From assembly GCF_000186245.1 (NCBI RefSeq), contig NC_014935.1, positions 372,001-436,000 on the forward strand: DNA of 64,000 nt. The letters are read 5' to 3'. Under the pieces are notes generated by a model. The model worked only from the letters and a program-made list of their open reading frames with translations, was not told the DNA's origin and ran no database searches. The stretch comes from Nitratifractor salsuginis DSM 16511. Lineage in GTDB: Bacteria; Campylobacterota; Campylobacteria; Campylobacterales; Sulfurovaceae. This document shows positions 17,662 through 27,613 of this stretch, one piece after another; position 1 is the stretch's first letter; each line of letters begins with the position of its first letter. The position numbers and the translations under genes are program-made.

Positions 17662-18090
17662 ATATAAATACTCCTGTAATTTATTCCATAATATATTATT
17701 ACCGCACCAGGTAAGTATCTCAAACTTTGAAAGAGTGGGAGTAGGTGAGCTGTGAGTAGAGAGATTTGAAGGACTACCCGTAGGTAATTCGAAAAGCTAT
17801 CTGTTTGCAGATCGCCTACTCCCGCTCTTCCCGAAGGGTGCGATGCTTTTGCCCATACTCTGCGTTAGATTTTTTTTGAATTCGCTTTGGCGAGTCCTGC
17901 AAAAATCTGCCTTGATTATGAACAAAATCATTACATCAAAGATTGAGATATTTACCTGGTTCGGTAATAAGCTCGTGGATTATAGTACATTATCTGTCCC
18001 GGCAATGCAAGTAGGGTCGCAATGACAGCTCAATGCAAGTGAGCCCGATGACGAAGGCGGCTGTGCTGCCAATCCTCATCCAAAATTGGC
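17662..18090. other. Intergenic region between htpX and ilvC
   Basis: No convincing gene. It contains a long inverted repeat with nested hairpins (17733-17827, listed separately), a CCC-GAA-GGG mini-hairpin near 17831-17839, a small 60-codon frame (17843-18025) without recognisable features or ribosome-binding site, and a weak direct repeat CAATGCAAGT at about 18003 and 18031. The plus-strand promoter of ilvC lies at its right end. Confidence 0.5.
17733..17827. repeat. Long inverted repeat with nested hairpins (possible structured RNA)
   Basis: The arms at 17733-17748 and 17812-17827 can form a 16-bp helix with no mismatch if two G.U pairs are allowed. Inside are hairpins TACC-CGTA-GGTA and ATCTG-TTTG-CAGAT. 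The left part also reads as degenerate GAGTRGG-like heptads. It may be a member of the heptad/hairpin family or a small structured RNA; nothing known was recognised. Confidence 0.5.
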
Positions 18091-19148
<1,058 letters not shown>

Positions 19149-19530
19149 TCTTTTGCTCCATTTCACCCCATCTTCCGGGGATGAGTTCAGTCAGCTACTT
19201 TATGTAGCCTCCTTCTCTCAAACCCCGAAATCTAGGGCAAACTGAAGCAAAATCTTCAGTTTGTCTTTTCTTGATTTGTCTGAATTTCAATTGTTCATAG
19301 CCTCCTTCACCCTAACATCCAGATCTCCGGCAAATCGGGATAAAACCTTCAGTGTATCTCTAATCTTTATTACTCCTAAGCTCTTTTACCCAAATCAGAA
19401 ATCCAGGTACCTCTCGGAAAAATATTCTGTTTGTCTACCTGATTTCACGAGTTCGGTTACTCGGTTGCTCATTACTCGGTTACTAACTCCTCATCCCTCT
19501 ATTTCATCGTGTCATTTTTGATTTGTGCGT
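19149..19530. repeat. Repeat-filled region downstream of ilvC (ilvC/hsrA repeat family)
   Basis: Bases 19163-19260 carry one copy of a repeat also found twice at 29866-30174: a CCCC...GGGG hairpin over a CTTC loop, then GAGTTCAGTCAG, a second hairpin GCTAC-TTTAT-GTAGC (19195-19209), CCTCCTTC and a CCCCGAAATC tail. Bases 19260-19360 look like a degenerate second unit with TAGCCTCCTTC. Bases 19449-19500 hold heptads (CGGTTACT, CATTACT and similar), the reverse complement of those at 44455-44490. No gene is seen. Confidence 0.65.
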
Positions 19531-19574
19531 AATGGATTTTGGATAAAATAAGACAATTTCTCAGAAGGGCAAAT

Positions 19575-20597
19575 GTGGGATTGAAGAAAAAGAGATCAGC
19601 CAGAGAACGTGCCGTAAAAAAGCGGAGTGAACTGCGTCAGCGAACCCTGCGGCGCTTCGCTCTCTCGGTACTGGGACTGTTGGGAATGAGTACGGTGTTG
19701 GGATTGGCACTGCTTGCCGGGGGAGGGGAGACAAAAAGCTCCAGGCCCACTTATTTGGCCCACAAGACATCGACGGTTACTGTAGCTCCGAAACAGCCCT
19801 CTTTGGTAGGGGAAGAGTATCCCAAAGAGGATCGAGTGGGATTCGGTCTGGAGGATCTCATCGAAAAGACCCGCAAAAGGGCCAAGGGGAAAAACGAGTC
19901 CCCATCCACAAAGGCCACTCCAAAAAAATCATCCTCGCCCGAGTTGGTTCTGATTATCGACGATGTCTCCCAGCCCCGACAGTTGGCGGCTATTCGGAAG
20001 CTTCCTTTTCCTGTCACTCCCTCTATTTTCCCTCCTTCTCAGATGAATAAACATACACCGAAATTGGCCAAAGGCCTTAGACACTATATGATCCATTTTC
20101 CCCTGGAATCGGGGAGCAAAAAGATGAACCGTTTTGAAAAGACTCTTTTTGTCCGGGATGATCCGGCCAAGGTCCGGAAACGGGTCGAGGAGATCCGACA
20201 CCTCTTCCCGAGCGCCCGCTTTCTCAACAACCATACCGGCAGCGTCTTCACTTCCAATTACCGGGCGATGTATCGGCTATACGGCTTTTTGAAAAAGGAG
20301 GGCTTCATCTTCCTCGATAGCCGGACCAGCGGACATTCCAAGGTACGGAAGATCGCGGCAGAGTATCATATGCCCTACCTTGGAAGGGATGTCTTCCTGG
20401 ATAATGTCCAGATTCCTCAAGCGGTTCGCACGCAGTTGAAACGGGCGGTTCGCCTGGCCAAAAAGAGAGGCTATGCCATCGCGATCGGACACCCCCATCC
20501 GGTGACGCTCAGGGTCTTGAAGCAGGCGGCTTCGCTTTTGAAAGGGGTCAAAGCGGTCTATCTGGATGATTTTTATCGGGAACACTATGGCCGCTGA
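19575..20597 (+). CDS. Divergent polysaccharide deacetylase family protein (YibQ/DUF610)
   Basis: The 340-residue product has a basic N-terminus, one transmembrane anchor (about residues 29-49) and a Ser/Thr/Lys-rich linker, then a domain with LVLIIDDVSQ, HFPLES, LNNHTGS, FLDSRTSG and IAIGHPHP, the order seen in divergent polysaccharide deacetylases. Several of these are metal-binding or catalytic blocks of the NodB fold. The domain would lie in the periplasm, probably acting on cell-wall or envelope glycans. Start choice is uncertain: GTG 19575 follows AGAAGGG at good spacing, while TTG 19539 would add 12 residues. It overlaps dprA. Confidence 0.8.
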   Translation: MGLKKKRSARERAVKKRSELRQRTLRRFALSVLGLLGMSTVLGLALLAGGGETKSSRPTYLAHKTSTVTVAPKQPSLVGEEYPKEDRVGFGLEDLIEKTRKRAKGKNESPSTKATPKKSSSPELVLIIDDVSQPRQLAAIRKLPFPVTPSIFPPSQMNKHTPKLAKGLRHYMIHFPLESGSKKMNRFEKTLFVRDDPAKVRKRVEEIRHLFPSARFLNNHTGSVFTSNYRAMYRLYGFLKKEGFIFLDSRTSGHSKVRKIAAEYHMPYLGRDVFLDNVQIPQAVRTQLKRAVRLAKKRGYAIAIGHPHPVTLRVLKQAASLLKGVKAVYLDDFYREHYGR

Positions 20598-21366
20598 TCT
20601 GCTTGAGGAACTCCCCGCAGAGTTCGAAACGCTCAAAAAGCCTCCGGAAAGACTCTGGTACCTGGGGAATCCGGAACTCTTGAAACGGCGCAAAGTCTCC
20701 ATCGTCGGGACGCGCCGACCTTCGGCCTATACCCGGGAAATGACCCATCGGCTCGCCAAAGAACTCGCGGCAAGAGGTGTAGTGGTGGTCAGCGGAGCCG
20801 CTATGGGGGTCGATGCGATCGCCCATCAGGGGGCGGGTCCTGCCTCGACCATTGCGGTGCTGGGGACGGGAGTGGATCTGCGCTATCCGGCTGTCAACGC
20901 CCCTTTGATCGAATCGATCGAGAAGGAAGGGCTCCTGCTCAGCCGCTTCGAGCCGGGGATGCGGGCGACCAACTGGAGTTTCGTCGTGCGTAACGAATTG
21001 GTCGTGGCCCTGGGGGAAGTCCTGGTGATCACCCAGGCGGATCGACAAAGCGGCTCGATGCGCAGTGCCGAGATCGCCGGGAAATTGGGACGGGAGATTT
21101 GGGTCCTGCCGCAACGTCTGGGTGAGAGTGAAGGGACTAATGATCTTTTGAGAGAGGGGGTGGCGAAACCCATCTACAGCATAGAGGAGTTTGCGGATCG
21201 CTTCGGCACAGTGCCAGCCAAAGAGCTTCCACTTGATGACTTTTTTTACTTTTGCCAAAAGAATCCGACAGTGGATGAGGTTTTGAACCGCTTTGGAGCG
21301 CGGCTCTATGAAGCGGAATTGATGGGAGAAGTGGAGATCAGGGACGGACGGGTTCGTCTGGCCTGA
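20587..21366 (+). CDS. dprA: DprA/Smf DNA-processing protein
   Basis: DprA protects incoming single-stranded DNA and loads RecA during natural transformation. The 259-residue protein has the Rossmann-like DprA core: VSIVGTRRPSAYT, GAAMGVDAIAHQGA and VLGTGVDLRYP. The C-terminal part has a short winged-helix-like region (TVDEVLNRFGARLYEAELMGEVEI). It starts inside the end of the deacetylase gene (11-bp overlap). Length suits short epsilonproteobacterial DprA. Its presence implies possible competence; the rest of the machinery is not in this window. Confidence 0.92.
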   Translation: MAADLLEELPAEFETLKKPPERLWYLGNPELLKRRKVSIVGTRRPSAYTREMTHRLAKELAARGVVVVSGAAMGVDAIAHQGAGPASTIAVLGTGVDLRYPAVNAPLIESIEKEGLLLSRFEPGMRATNWSFVVRNELVVALGEVLVITQADRQSGSMRSAEIAGKLGREIWVLPQRLGESEGTNDLLREGVAKPIYSIEEFADRFGTVPAKELPLDDFFYFCQKNPTVDEVLNRFGARLYEAELMGEVEIRDGRVRLA

Positions 21367-21372
21367 GGAGGG

Positions 21373-21957
21373 TTATTTCGCTACCGGTTTTGCCGGAGTA
21401 GTGTTGTTTTGTTCGTTCCCTTTTTCCGTCTTCATTTTCTCCAGGGTTTTGATCACACCTTCGAGGGTCTCTTCAGGCAGCAAACCCACTTGAGAGGTGA
21501 CATACTCGCCTTTTGAATTGAAGATGAGTAGAAATGGAATACTCCCTCTCCATTGTGCCCGACGGCTGATGTAATTTACCAGAGGCATCCCGGTACGATA
21601 ATCAACGACATCATAGTTGATTTTGTGTTTCGTGACGAAGCTTTTCAGGAGATCGGCAGGGGTGTCCTGGACTTCTATCGCCAAGACGGCTAATTTGCCT
21701 TTGTACTTCTTGCTGAGGTCGATGTAATGGGGAATGGACATCAGACAGGGAGGACAGTGGGTTCCCCAGAATTCTAGAAAGAGGATCTTCCCCCGATATT
21801 CTCGGATATCCAAACCGTTTTCCGTACCCTTGATGTGGAGTCTCTTGCCGGTGACGGTTGTCAGGGTCAGCCCTTTGTCCTGCTTGGCAGGCTCCTGTGC
21901 CTGCAGCAATGCTGCTCCTATAACGAAAAACAAAAAAGCGGTGAAAAATCTGCGCAT
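21373..21957 (-). CDS. TlpA-like periplasmic thioredoxin
   Basis: The 194-residue product has a signal peptide (cleavage near residue 20, LQAQ) and a TlpA/ResA-type thioredoxin fold with the active site FWGTHCPPC and a cis-Pro region (GSIPFLLIF). Proteins of this kind reduce or exchange disulfides in the periplasm, for example during cytochrome c maturation. The C-terminal tail is Lys/Thr/Pro-rich. It converges with dprA with a 6-bp gap. The substrate is unknown; the many c-type cytochromes encoded by the sox operon are plausible clients. Confidence 0.85.
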   Translation of the reverse strand: MRRFFTAFLFFVIGAALLQAQEPAKQDKGLTLTTVTGKRLHIKGTENGLDIREYRGKILFLEFWGTHCPPCLMSIPHYIDLSKKYKGKLAVLAIEVQDTPADLLKSFVTKHKINYDVVDYRTGMPLVNYISRRAQWRGSIPFLLIFNSKGEYVTSQVGLLPEETLEGVIKTLEKMKTEKGNEQNNTTPAKPVAK

Positions 21958-22025
21958 AAAAATCCTTTTCTTGATCAGATATTAAAGGAATTATAGCAGG
22001 CGGGTATGTCAAAGAGTAAACGAGA

Positions 22026-23381
22026 CTAAACGAAGATCCATTCGACGATCCTGGAGACCTCTTGGGTGATATAACATTTGATGCTGCTCTCTTCCAGTGG
22101 CTTGGCGGGGAGGACCGCTTTGGCAAAGCCCTGGGTCTCCAATTCCCGGAGCCGCTGCTGCAGCGCCGGGACTTCACGCACTTCACCCGTGAGGCTCACT
22201 TCACCGATGAAAACGGTCCCGGCGCTGAGCTCCCGGTCCCGATAACTGCTGAGTATCGCCGCGATCACCGCCAGATCGGCCGCCGGTTCGTTGATCCGGA
22301 TCCCGCCGCTGACATTGACGAAGACATCGTAGGTCCCCAGGGGCAGGTCGAGTTTTTTCTCCAGGAGGGCGAGGAGCATCTGCAGGCGGTTGTTGTCGTA
22401 TCCGGTAGAGCTGCGGCGGGGGTGGCCGTAGGATTCGGCAACAAGGGCCTGGATCTCGATGACGATGGGGCGGCTTCCTTCCATAATCACGGTCAGAGCC
22501 GATCCCGCCTGGAGCTTCTCTTTGTCGAAGAATTTTCCGGCGATGGAGACGGCATCCTTGAGCCCCTGCCGGGTCATTTCGAAGATCCCCACTTCGTTGG
22601 TGGAACCGAAGCGGTTTTTGAACCCCCGCAGCAGCCTCAGTTCCGAATTGGAGTCTCCTTCGAAATAGAGGACGGTGTCGACCATATGCTCCAGGACCCT
22701 TGGGCCGGCGATGGAGCCCTCTTTGGTGATGTGGCCGATGATGAAGATGGGGATTTGTCGGCTTTTGGCCAGGCGCATCAATTCGAAGGTGATGGTGCGC
22801 ACCTGGGTGACGGAGCCGGGGGCCGAAGGTGTCTCATCGGAATAAAGGGTCTGGATGGAGTCGACGACGATGAAATCGTAGTCGCGCTTTTCGATCTCGG
22901 TGAGGACCTTTTCCAGGTTGATTTCGCTGAGAAGGTAGAGCTCCGGATGGTTGGCATCGAGTCGATTGGCTCTCAGCTTGATCTGTCCGGCGGACTCTTC
23001 CCCGGAGACATAGAGGACCCGGCGTTTCTGTTGGGCTAGATTGCCGGCGATCTCGAGCAGCAGTGTCGATTTCCCGATTCCGGGGGCTCCGCCGATGAGG
23101 GTCAGGGAGCCGGGGACGATACCGCCGCCAAGTACCAAATCGAGCTCCCGGCTGCCGGAGGGGAAACGCTCGAAATGCTCTTCGCCCACTTCGGTGATGG
23201 GCCGGGCCTTGGCCGGGCCGGAACTCTTCTGCAGGCTCTGGGTCTCCTGGAGAAACTTGATCTGATCGCTGCTGAGTTCAATCAGACTCTCCCACTCGCC
23301 GCAATTGGGGCATTTCCCCATCCAACGGGGGGTTTGAAATCCACAGGATTGACATTCGAAGAGGGTTTTCTTTTTCGCCAT
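22026..23381 (-). CDS. radA: RadA DNA repair ATPase
   Basis: RadA is a RecA-like branch-migration helicase in recombinational repair and transformation. The 451-residue protein shows the N-terminal four-Cys zinc finger (CQSCGFQTPRWMGKCPNC), Walker A (GGAPGIGKST near residue 97), the RadA signature KNRFGSTNEVGIF and a C-terminal Lon-like domain. Length is typical. It precedes no clear operon partner but is co-directional with ftsY upstream. Confidence 0.95.
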   Translation of the reverse strand: MAKKKTLFECQSCGFQTPRWMGKCPNCGEWESLIELSSDQIKFLQETQSLQKSSGPAKARPITEVGEEHFERFPSGSRELDLVLGGGIVPGSLTLIGGAPGIGKSTLLLEIAGNLAQQKRRVLYVSGEESAGQIKLRANRLDANHPELYLLSEINLEKVLTEIEKRDYDFIVVDSIQTLYSDETPSAPGSVTQVRTITFELMRLAKSRQIPIFIIGHITKEGSIAGPRVLEHMVDTVLYFEGDSNSELRLLRGFKNRFGSTNEVGIFEMTRQGLKDAVSIAGKFFDKEKLQAGSALTVIMEGSRPIVIEIQALVAESYGHPRRSSTGYDNNRLQMLLALLEKKLDLPLGTYDVFVNVSGGIRINEPAADLAVIAAILSSYRDRELSAGTVFIGEVSLTGEVREVPALQQRLRELETQGFAKAVLPAKPLEESSIKCYITQEVSRIVEWIFV

Positions 23382-23489
23382 TGGGTCTCTTTTGTAGCTA
23401 AGTGAGTCGTATTTTAGTGGGAATTAAAGGCGGATCGTTTTTTCCGGGTCGATTTGACATTTTCGAAGAGACCGGGAGTGCTCTTTCGA

Positions 23490-24365
23490 TCAGGCCGGTA
23501 CAAAGATTTCGTCCAGGATGGTGTTGACGTATTCGTTGGCTTTGAAGGGGATCAGATCCTCGGGCTGTTCTCCGGTTCCGATGAAGTAGATGGGCATTTT
23601 GAGCTGATCGGCGATGCTCAGCACCGAGCCCCCTTTGGCGGTTCCGTCGAGCTTGGTGATGATGATGCCGTCGATCCCGATCATCGCATCGAAGGCTTTG
23701 GCCTGATTGACCGTCGAGCTTCCCTGGGTACCGTCGAGAATCAGCATTTTGCGGTGGGGAGCGCCGGGGAGGGCTTTGTCGGCGACCCGGACCATCTTTT
23801 TGAGCTCCTCGGCCAGATTGGTCTGGGTGTGCAGCCGCCCGGCGGTGTCGATGATCACGCGGTCGACCCCTTTCGCCAGGGCCGAACGGATCGTATCGAA
23901 GACCACGGCGGAGGGATCGTGCCCCTGCCGGGTGGCGACGATGGGGACCTGGAGCTTTTCTGCCCAGCGGCTCAGCTGCTCGATCGCCGCGGCGCGGAAG
24001 GTGTCCCCGGCACCGAGGATGACGCTTTTGCCCTCTTTTTGGTAGCGGCGGGCCAGTTTGGCGATGGTGGTGGTCTTACCCGCTCCGTTGACGCCGATGA
24101 TCATCTCGACGAAGGGGTGATAGGCATTGGGGTCGATCCACTCGGCCCGGTACTGAAAGACGGAGATGAGGGAGTTGTAGGCCTGGATACGGGTGATGGT
24201 TTCGGGCAGGCTCTCGAGCAGCCGCTCGATGAGTTCATAGTCCACATCGGCTTCGAGGAGGATCTCTTCGAACTCTTCTTTGGAGATTTTGGTCTTTTTT
24301 TCGGGGAGAACTTCACGAATCGCTTCGTTGGTTTTGCCGAAAGCCTTTTTCAAAAATCCGAACAT
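23490..24365 (-). CDS. ftsY: FtsY, signal recognition particle receptor
   Basis: FtsY is the membrane-associated GTPase that receives SRP-ribosome complexes at the Sec translocon. The 291-residue protein contains the NG domain only: G1 GVNGAGKTTT, DTFRAAAIEQL, DTAGRLHTQTNL and TKLDGTAKGG. The long acidic A domain of enterobacterial FtsY is absent, as is common in Campylobacterota. It starts 6 bp downstream of the lipoprotein thioredoxin gene and is probably co-transcribed with it. Confidence 0.95.
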   Translation of the reverse strand: MFGFLKKAFGKTNEAIREVLPEKKTKISKEEFEEILLEADVDYELIERLLESLPETITRIQAYNSLISVFQYRAEWIDPNAYHPFVEMIIGVNGAGKTTTIAKLARRYQKEGKSVILGAGDTFRAAAIEQLSRWAEKLQVPIVATRQGHDPSAVVFDTIRSALAKGVDRVIIDTAGRLHTQTNLAEELKKMVRVADKALPGAPHRKMLILDGTQGSSTVNQAKAFDAMIGIDGIIITKLDGTAKGGSVLSIADQLKMPIYFIGTGEQPEDLIPFKANEYVNTILDEIFVPA

Positions 24366-24371
24366 AGTTTC

Positions 24372-24989
24372 TTACTCCTTCTTTTGGGGGTCATCTTTGA
24401 GTTGATCGACGAGCGTTTGGAGCATCTCATAGGGGACGGCGCCGCGTATCTTCATCACATATTTACCCTTTTTGTAGAGAACTGTCAACGGCAGAGGCAG
24501 GGTCTCTCCCAATCCCAGCTCTTTTTGCAGGTATCGGGCGAGGGTGGCATTGTCGGGATGGAGGGAGAGGAAAAAGTCGGTCGAATAGCGCTGCATAAAT
24601 TTTTGCAGCTCCTTGGGATCGGGCGTTTGTCCCAGGAGGATCCCGATAACAAAAAGATCTTTGCGATTTTTTTGCTGCAGCGTCCCCAGAGCAGGGAGCA
24701 TTCCGCGGCAGGGACTGCACTCCGGAGAAAAGAGATTCAGGATCACGATCGGTTGGGAGATACGGGAGAATCGGGCCGCATTGCCCGAGAATTCCAGTGA
24801 GGTTTCCCGTCCCTCGATATCCCGAATACGGAAACGGGATTGGATTTTGGGTGTGAGCGGGGCAGGCGGTGAGATTGGGGAAGGCGCTTCGGCCCCGGGC
24901 TTTTGGGTAGAGCTTTGACTCTTTTTTTCACCGCAGCCCGAGAAGAGGAGTCCGATGAATAGTACCGCTGCGATCCACCTCTTTTGCAT
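24372..24989 (-). CDS. Lipoprotein thioredoxin (TlpA family)
   Basis: The 205-residue product has a lipoprotein signal with lipobox FSGC (Cys at about 19), a Pro/Ser-rich linker and a thioredoxin-like domain with CSPC (LFSPECSPCRGM) as the active site, then LPLPLTVLYKKGKYV with the cis-Pro. It would be anchored at the periplasmic side of the membrane. ATG 24989 after GAGGAAGAGG is preferred over an in-frame start 10 codons upstream. In epsilonproteobacteria a TlpA-like gene commonly sits between ftsY and the 5-FCL/rny pair, as here. Confidence 0.85.
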   Translation of the reverse strand: MQKRWIAAVLFIGLLFSGCGEKKSQSSTQKPGAEAPSPISPPAPLTPKIQSRFRIRDIEGRETSLEFSGNAARFSRISQPIVILNLFSPECSPCRGMLPALGTLQQKNRKDLFVIGILLGQTPDPKELQKFMQRYSTDFFLSLHPDNATLARYLQKELGLGETLPLPLTVLYKKGKYVMKIRGAVPYEMLQTLVDQLKDDPQKKE

Positions 24990-25083
24990 CCTCTTCCTCT
25001 GTGTTATAATCCCCGTCATTACCGGCTGTGCGAAAAATCAGCAGATTATAGCCAAGCCGAGATAAGAAGGAGGGTTTGGCCGG

Positions 25084-25653
25084 ATGGGATCCCGCTCTGA
25101 AGCGAAAGCGCATTTTCGTCGTGAAGCCCTCCGGATTCTGCGGCGTATCCCCCGGGGGCGTGCCCGGATCGAGGATCACCGGCTTCGGCGGGAGGTTATG
25201 GAGTATATCGACCGCCTTGCCCCCCGAAGCGTTCTGCTCTATCTGCCGCTTCCTTTGGAAGTGGATCTGCGCCCCATCATCAAGCAACTGCGGAAGCGGG
25301 GCATTGATGTCTTCGTCCCCTTTATGGAGGGTAAAAGTATCCGTCCGGTAAAATATAGATTGCCGCTACAAAAAAAAGCGTACGGCATTTATGAACCGAA
25401 AATTTCAAGACAGTATAGAGTTGGTAAGATAGATATAGCATTTATTCCGATCGTCGGTACCGATCCCACAGTGCGTCGTATCGGATTCGGGAAGGGATTT
25501 TATGACCGATATTTTGACAAAGAGAAAAAGAGAATCGGAAGAGTGGTTTTTCTGCAAAGGCGCTTATGCTACTCTCCCATCGTTTTGACCGAAGCCCATG
25601 ATGTTCGTGGGGACGATATTATTGCAGGACCGATGATCCTCATTCAACCCTGA
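25084..25653 (+). CDS. 5-formyltetrahydrofolate cyclo-ligase
   Basis: This enzyme converts 5-formyl-THF to 5,10-methenyl-THF using ATP, returning the folate to one-carbon metabolism. The 189-residue product has the family signature GFGKGFYDRYF near residue 138 and an Arg-rich N-terminus. GAAGGAGGG lies 11 bases before the ATG. It is divergent from the thioredoxin gene and 83 bp upstream of rny. Confidence 0.9.
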   Translation: MGSRSEAKAHFRREALRILRRIPRGRARIEDHRLRREVMEYIDRLAPRSVLLYLPLPLEVDLRPIIKQLRKRGIDVFVPFMEGKSIRPVKYRLPLQKKAYGIYEPKISRQYRVGKIDIAFIPIVGTDPTVRRIGFGKGFYDRYFDKEKKRIGRVVFLQRRLCYSPIVLTEAHDVRGDDIIAGPMILIQP

Positions 25654-25736
25654 AGAGACTCTGCCTTACGATAATCGGGATCAAACGCTCCCGGTACTTA
25701 TCTTGCCAAGCCTGACTGTCCGCAAGGACCTATCGA

Positions 25737-27260
25737 ATGGAAAATACACTATTGATCGCAGTATTGAGCCTTTTGGGCGGGGCCGGGATCGGCTTTGCCC
25801 TGGGGAGGCTTATGAGTGCCCGACGCTTCGACTATCTGAAGATCGAAGCCGAGGCCAAAGCCCGTACCATCGAGCAGGAGGCGGAGCGGCTTCTCCGTGA
25901 TGCCGAGATCCAGAGCCGTACCCGGGAACTGGAGCAGGAGAAACGCTTCAACGAGCGTTTGGCGGAGCTGGAACAGCGGAAGCGTTCCCTGATCGCCAGG
26001 GAACGGGAGCTGGAAGAGGAACGGGAGCGCCTGCATCAAAAAGAGACGCAGGTCGATGAGATAAGGACCCAGCTTGAACGGTTGGAAGCGAAGCGCCGAC
26101 GTCAAATTGAAGAGGACATCCGCAAGATCGAGCACCTGGCCTCCATGACCCGGGAAGAGGCGAAGCAACTGCTTCTCAAACGGGTCGAGGAGCAGTGCGA
26201 AGCAGAGTTGGCCGCCGTTGTCCGCAAGCGGGTCAAGCTGGCCGAAGAGGAGGCCCAGAGCCGAGCCAACTACATCCTGGCCCAGGCGACGACACGCTAT
26301 GCCGGTGAATTCGCCGGTGAGCGGCTTATCAATACCATCACGCTCCCCACCGACGACCACAAGGGGCGGATCATCGGAAAAGAAGGGCGAAACATCAAAG
26401 CGCTGGAGCAGGCGCTGGGGGTCGATATCATCATTGACGAAACGCCCGGCGTGATCGTCGTCAGCAGCTTCAACCTCTACCGCCGTGCCATCGCCACCCG
26501 GGTCATCGAGCTTCTTGTCGCTGATGGGCGGATCCACCCGGGCCGGATCGAGGAGGTCCACGCCAAGGTGGAGAAGGAGTTCGAAGAGAAACTCTATGAA
26601 GAGGGCGAGAATGTCCTGATCGACCTGGGGCTCTTCCCGATGCACGAAGAACTGGTACGAATGATCGGCAAGCTGAAGTATCGGGCGAGCTATGGGCAGA
26701 ACGCTCTGGCCCACTCCCTGGAGGTCGCCCGCCTGGCCCGGGTAATGGCGGCTGAAATGGGGGGAGACGAGAAACTGGCGATGCGGGCGGGCCTGCTGCA
26801 TGACATCGGCAAGGCGCTGACCCAGGATTTCGGCGGCTCTCACGTGGAGCTCGGCGCCGAGCTCTGCCGCAAATGCAAAGAGCACCCCACCGTCATCAAC
26901 GCCATCTACGCCCACCACGGACATGCCGAACCCGACGGTGTGGAGAGTGCAGCGGTCTGTGCCGCCGATGCCCTCAGTTCGGCACGGCCGGGAGCCCGCC
27001 GGGAAGTGCTGGAGAGCTTCACCCGCCGGGTCCGGGAGATCGAAGAGATTGCCAAGTCGGAAGAGGGGGTCGTGCAAGCTTACGCGATCAATGCCGGCCG
27101 GGAACTCCGCGTTTTTGTGGATGCGGGGAAGATCGACGATGACCGGGCGGCGAAAATGGCCCATGAGATCGCACGGGAGATCGAAGAGAAGGTCCAGTAT
27201 CCCGGAGAGATCAAAGTCAATGTCATTCGGGAGACCCGAACGATCGATTATGCCCGCTGA
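25737..27260 (+). CDS. rny: Ribonuclease Y
   Basis: RNase Y is a membrane-anchored endoribonuclease that starts mRNA decay. The 507-residue protein has an N-terminal transmembrane helix (residues 4-25), a long coiled coil (about 30-190), a KH domain with GRIIGKEGRNIK, and an HD domain with HDIGKA and the earlier ALAHSLEVA. All expected domains are intact and length is typical (about 510-520). It ends just before a terminator-like hairpin. Confidence 0.95.
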   Translation: MENTLLIAVLSLLGGAGIGFALGRLMSARRFDYLKIEAEAKARTIEQEAERLLRDAEIQSRTRELEQEKRFNERLAELEQRKRSLIARERELEEERERLHQKETQVDEIRTQLERLEAKRRRQIEEDIRKIEHLASMTREEAKQLLLKRVEEQCEAELAAVVRKRVKLAEEEAQSRANYILAQATTRYAGEFAGERLINTITLPTDDHKGRIIGKEGRNIKALEQALGVDIIIDETPGVIVVSSFNLYRRAIATRVIELLVADGRIHPGRIEEVHAKVEKEFEEKLYEEGENVLIDLGLFPMHEELVRMIGKLKYRASYGQNALAHSLEVARLARVMAAEMGGDEKLAMRAGLLHDIGKALTQDFGGSHVELGAELCRKCKEHPTVINAIYAHHGHAEPDGVESAAVCAADALSSARPGARREVLESFTRRVREIEEIAKSEEGVVQAYAINAGRELRVFVDAGKIDDDRAAKMAHEIAREIEEKVQYPGEIKVNVIRETRTIDYAR

Positions 27261-27270
27261 GTATTTCAGC

Positions 27271-27288
27271 AGGGGCTAATCGGCCCCT
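27271..27288 (+). terminator. Hairpin after rny
   Basis: AGGGGC-TAATCG-GCCCCT forms a 6-bp stem 10 bases after the rny stop. No U-tract follows; a TAGAATATAG stretch right after it may instead be the -10 region of the next gene. Confidence 0.45.
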
Positions 27289-27328
27289 AGGGTAGAATAT
27301 AGTATCAATTTTACAAAACGAGGTAATT

Positions 27329-27613
27329 ATGCGCAAGTGTATCGAAGCCCACATTCGGATGGAAGAGCGATATGAAGGGTTGAGCCTGACTTACGGCGAC
27401 AATCCCGAATTGAAAAAAGAGGTGTTCGACGCGGTGGAAGCGACGATCAAAGAGACCGGTCTGAAGCCCGAAATCTTCGACAATCCCTCTTCCGACCATC
27501 CCGAAAACGAAGGGATCTATCTGGAGTTTCATGAAGATGTCCAGCGGGAAGCCGGAGACTTTTTCCAGCGAGTCCTGGACAAACTCCACCTCGTTTGCGA
27601 GTCGGACGTATGA
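27329..27613 (+). CDS. Small protein of unknown function
   Basis: The 94-residue product is acidic, soluble and predicted alpha/beta, with Cys4 and Cys89 and no signal peptide. I recognise no family. Features visible: an amphipathic helix around residues 27-46 (ELKKEVFDAVEATIKETG) and a C-terminal helix (EDVQREAGDFFQRVLDKLH). CGAGG precedes the ATG and its stop overlaps the start of the cyclophilin gene (ATGA), which supports that it is a real translated gene. Confidence 0.7.
   Translation: MRKCIEAHIRMEERYEGLSLTYGDNPELKKEVFDAVEATIKETGLKPEIFDNPSSDHPENEGIYLEFHEDVQREAGDFFQRVLDKLHLVCESDV

Noticed and set aside
17843-18025. A 60-codon frame in the htpX-ilvC gap
   Set aside because: No ribosome-binding site, no motif, odd composition; treated as chance.
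23454-24800. A 448-codon open frame on the plus strand opposite ftsY
   Set aside because: It covers the complement of ftsY and the lipoprotein gene, both with clear motifs; the translation is Gly/Asp/Phe-rich shadow sequence.
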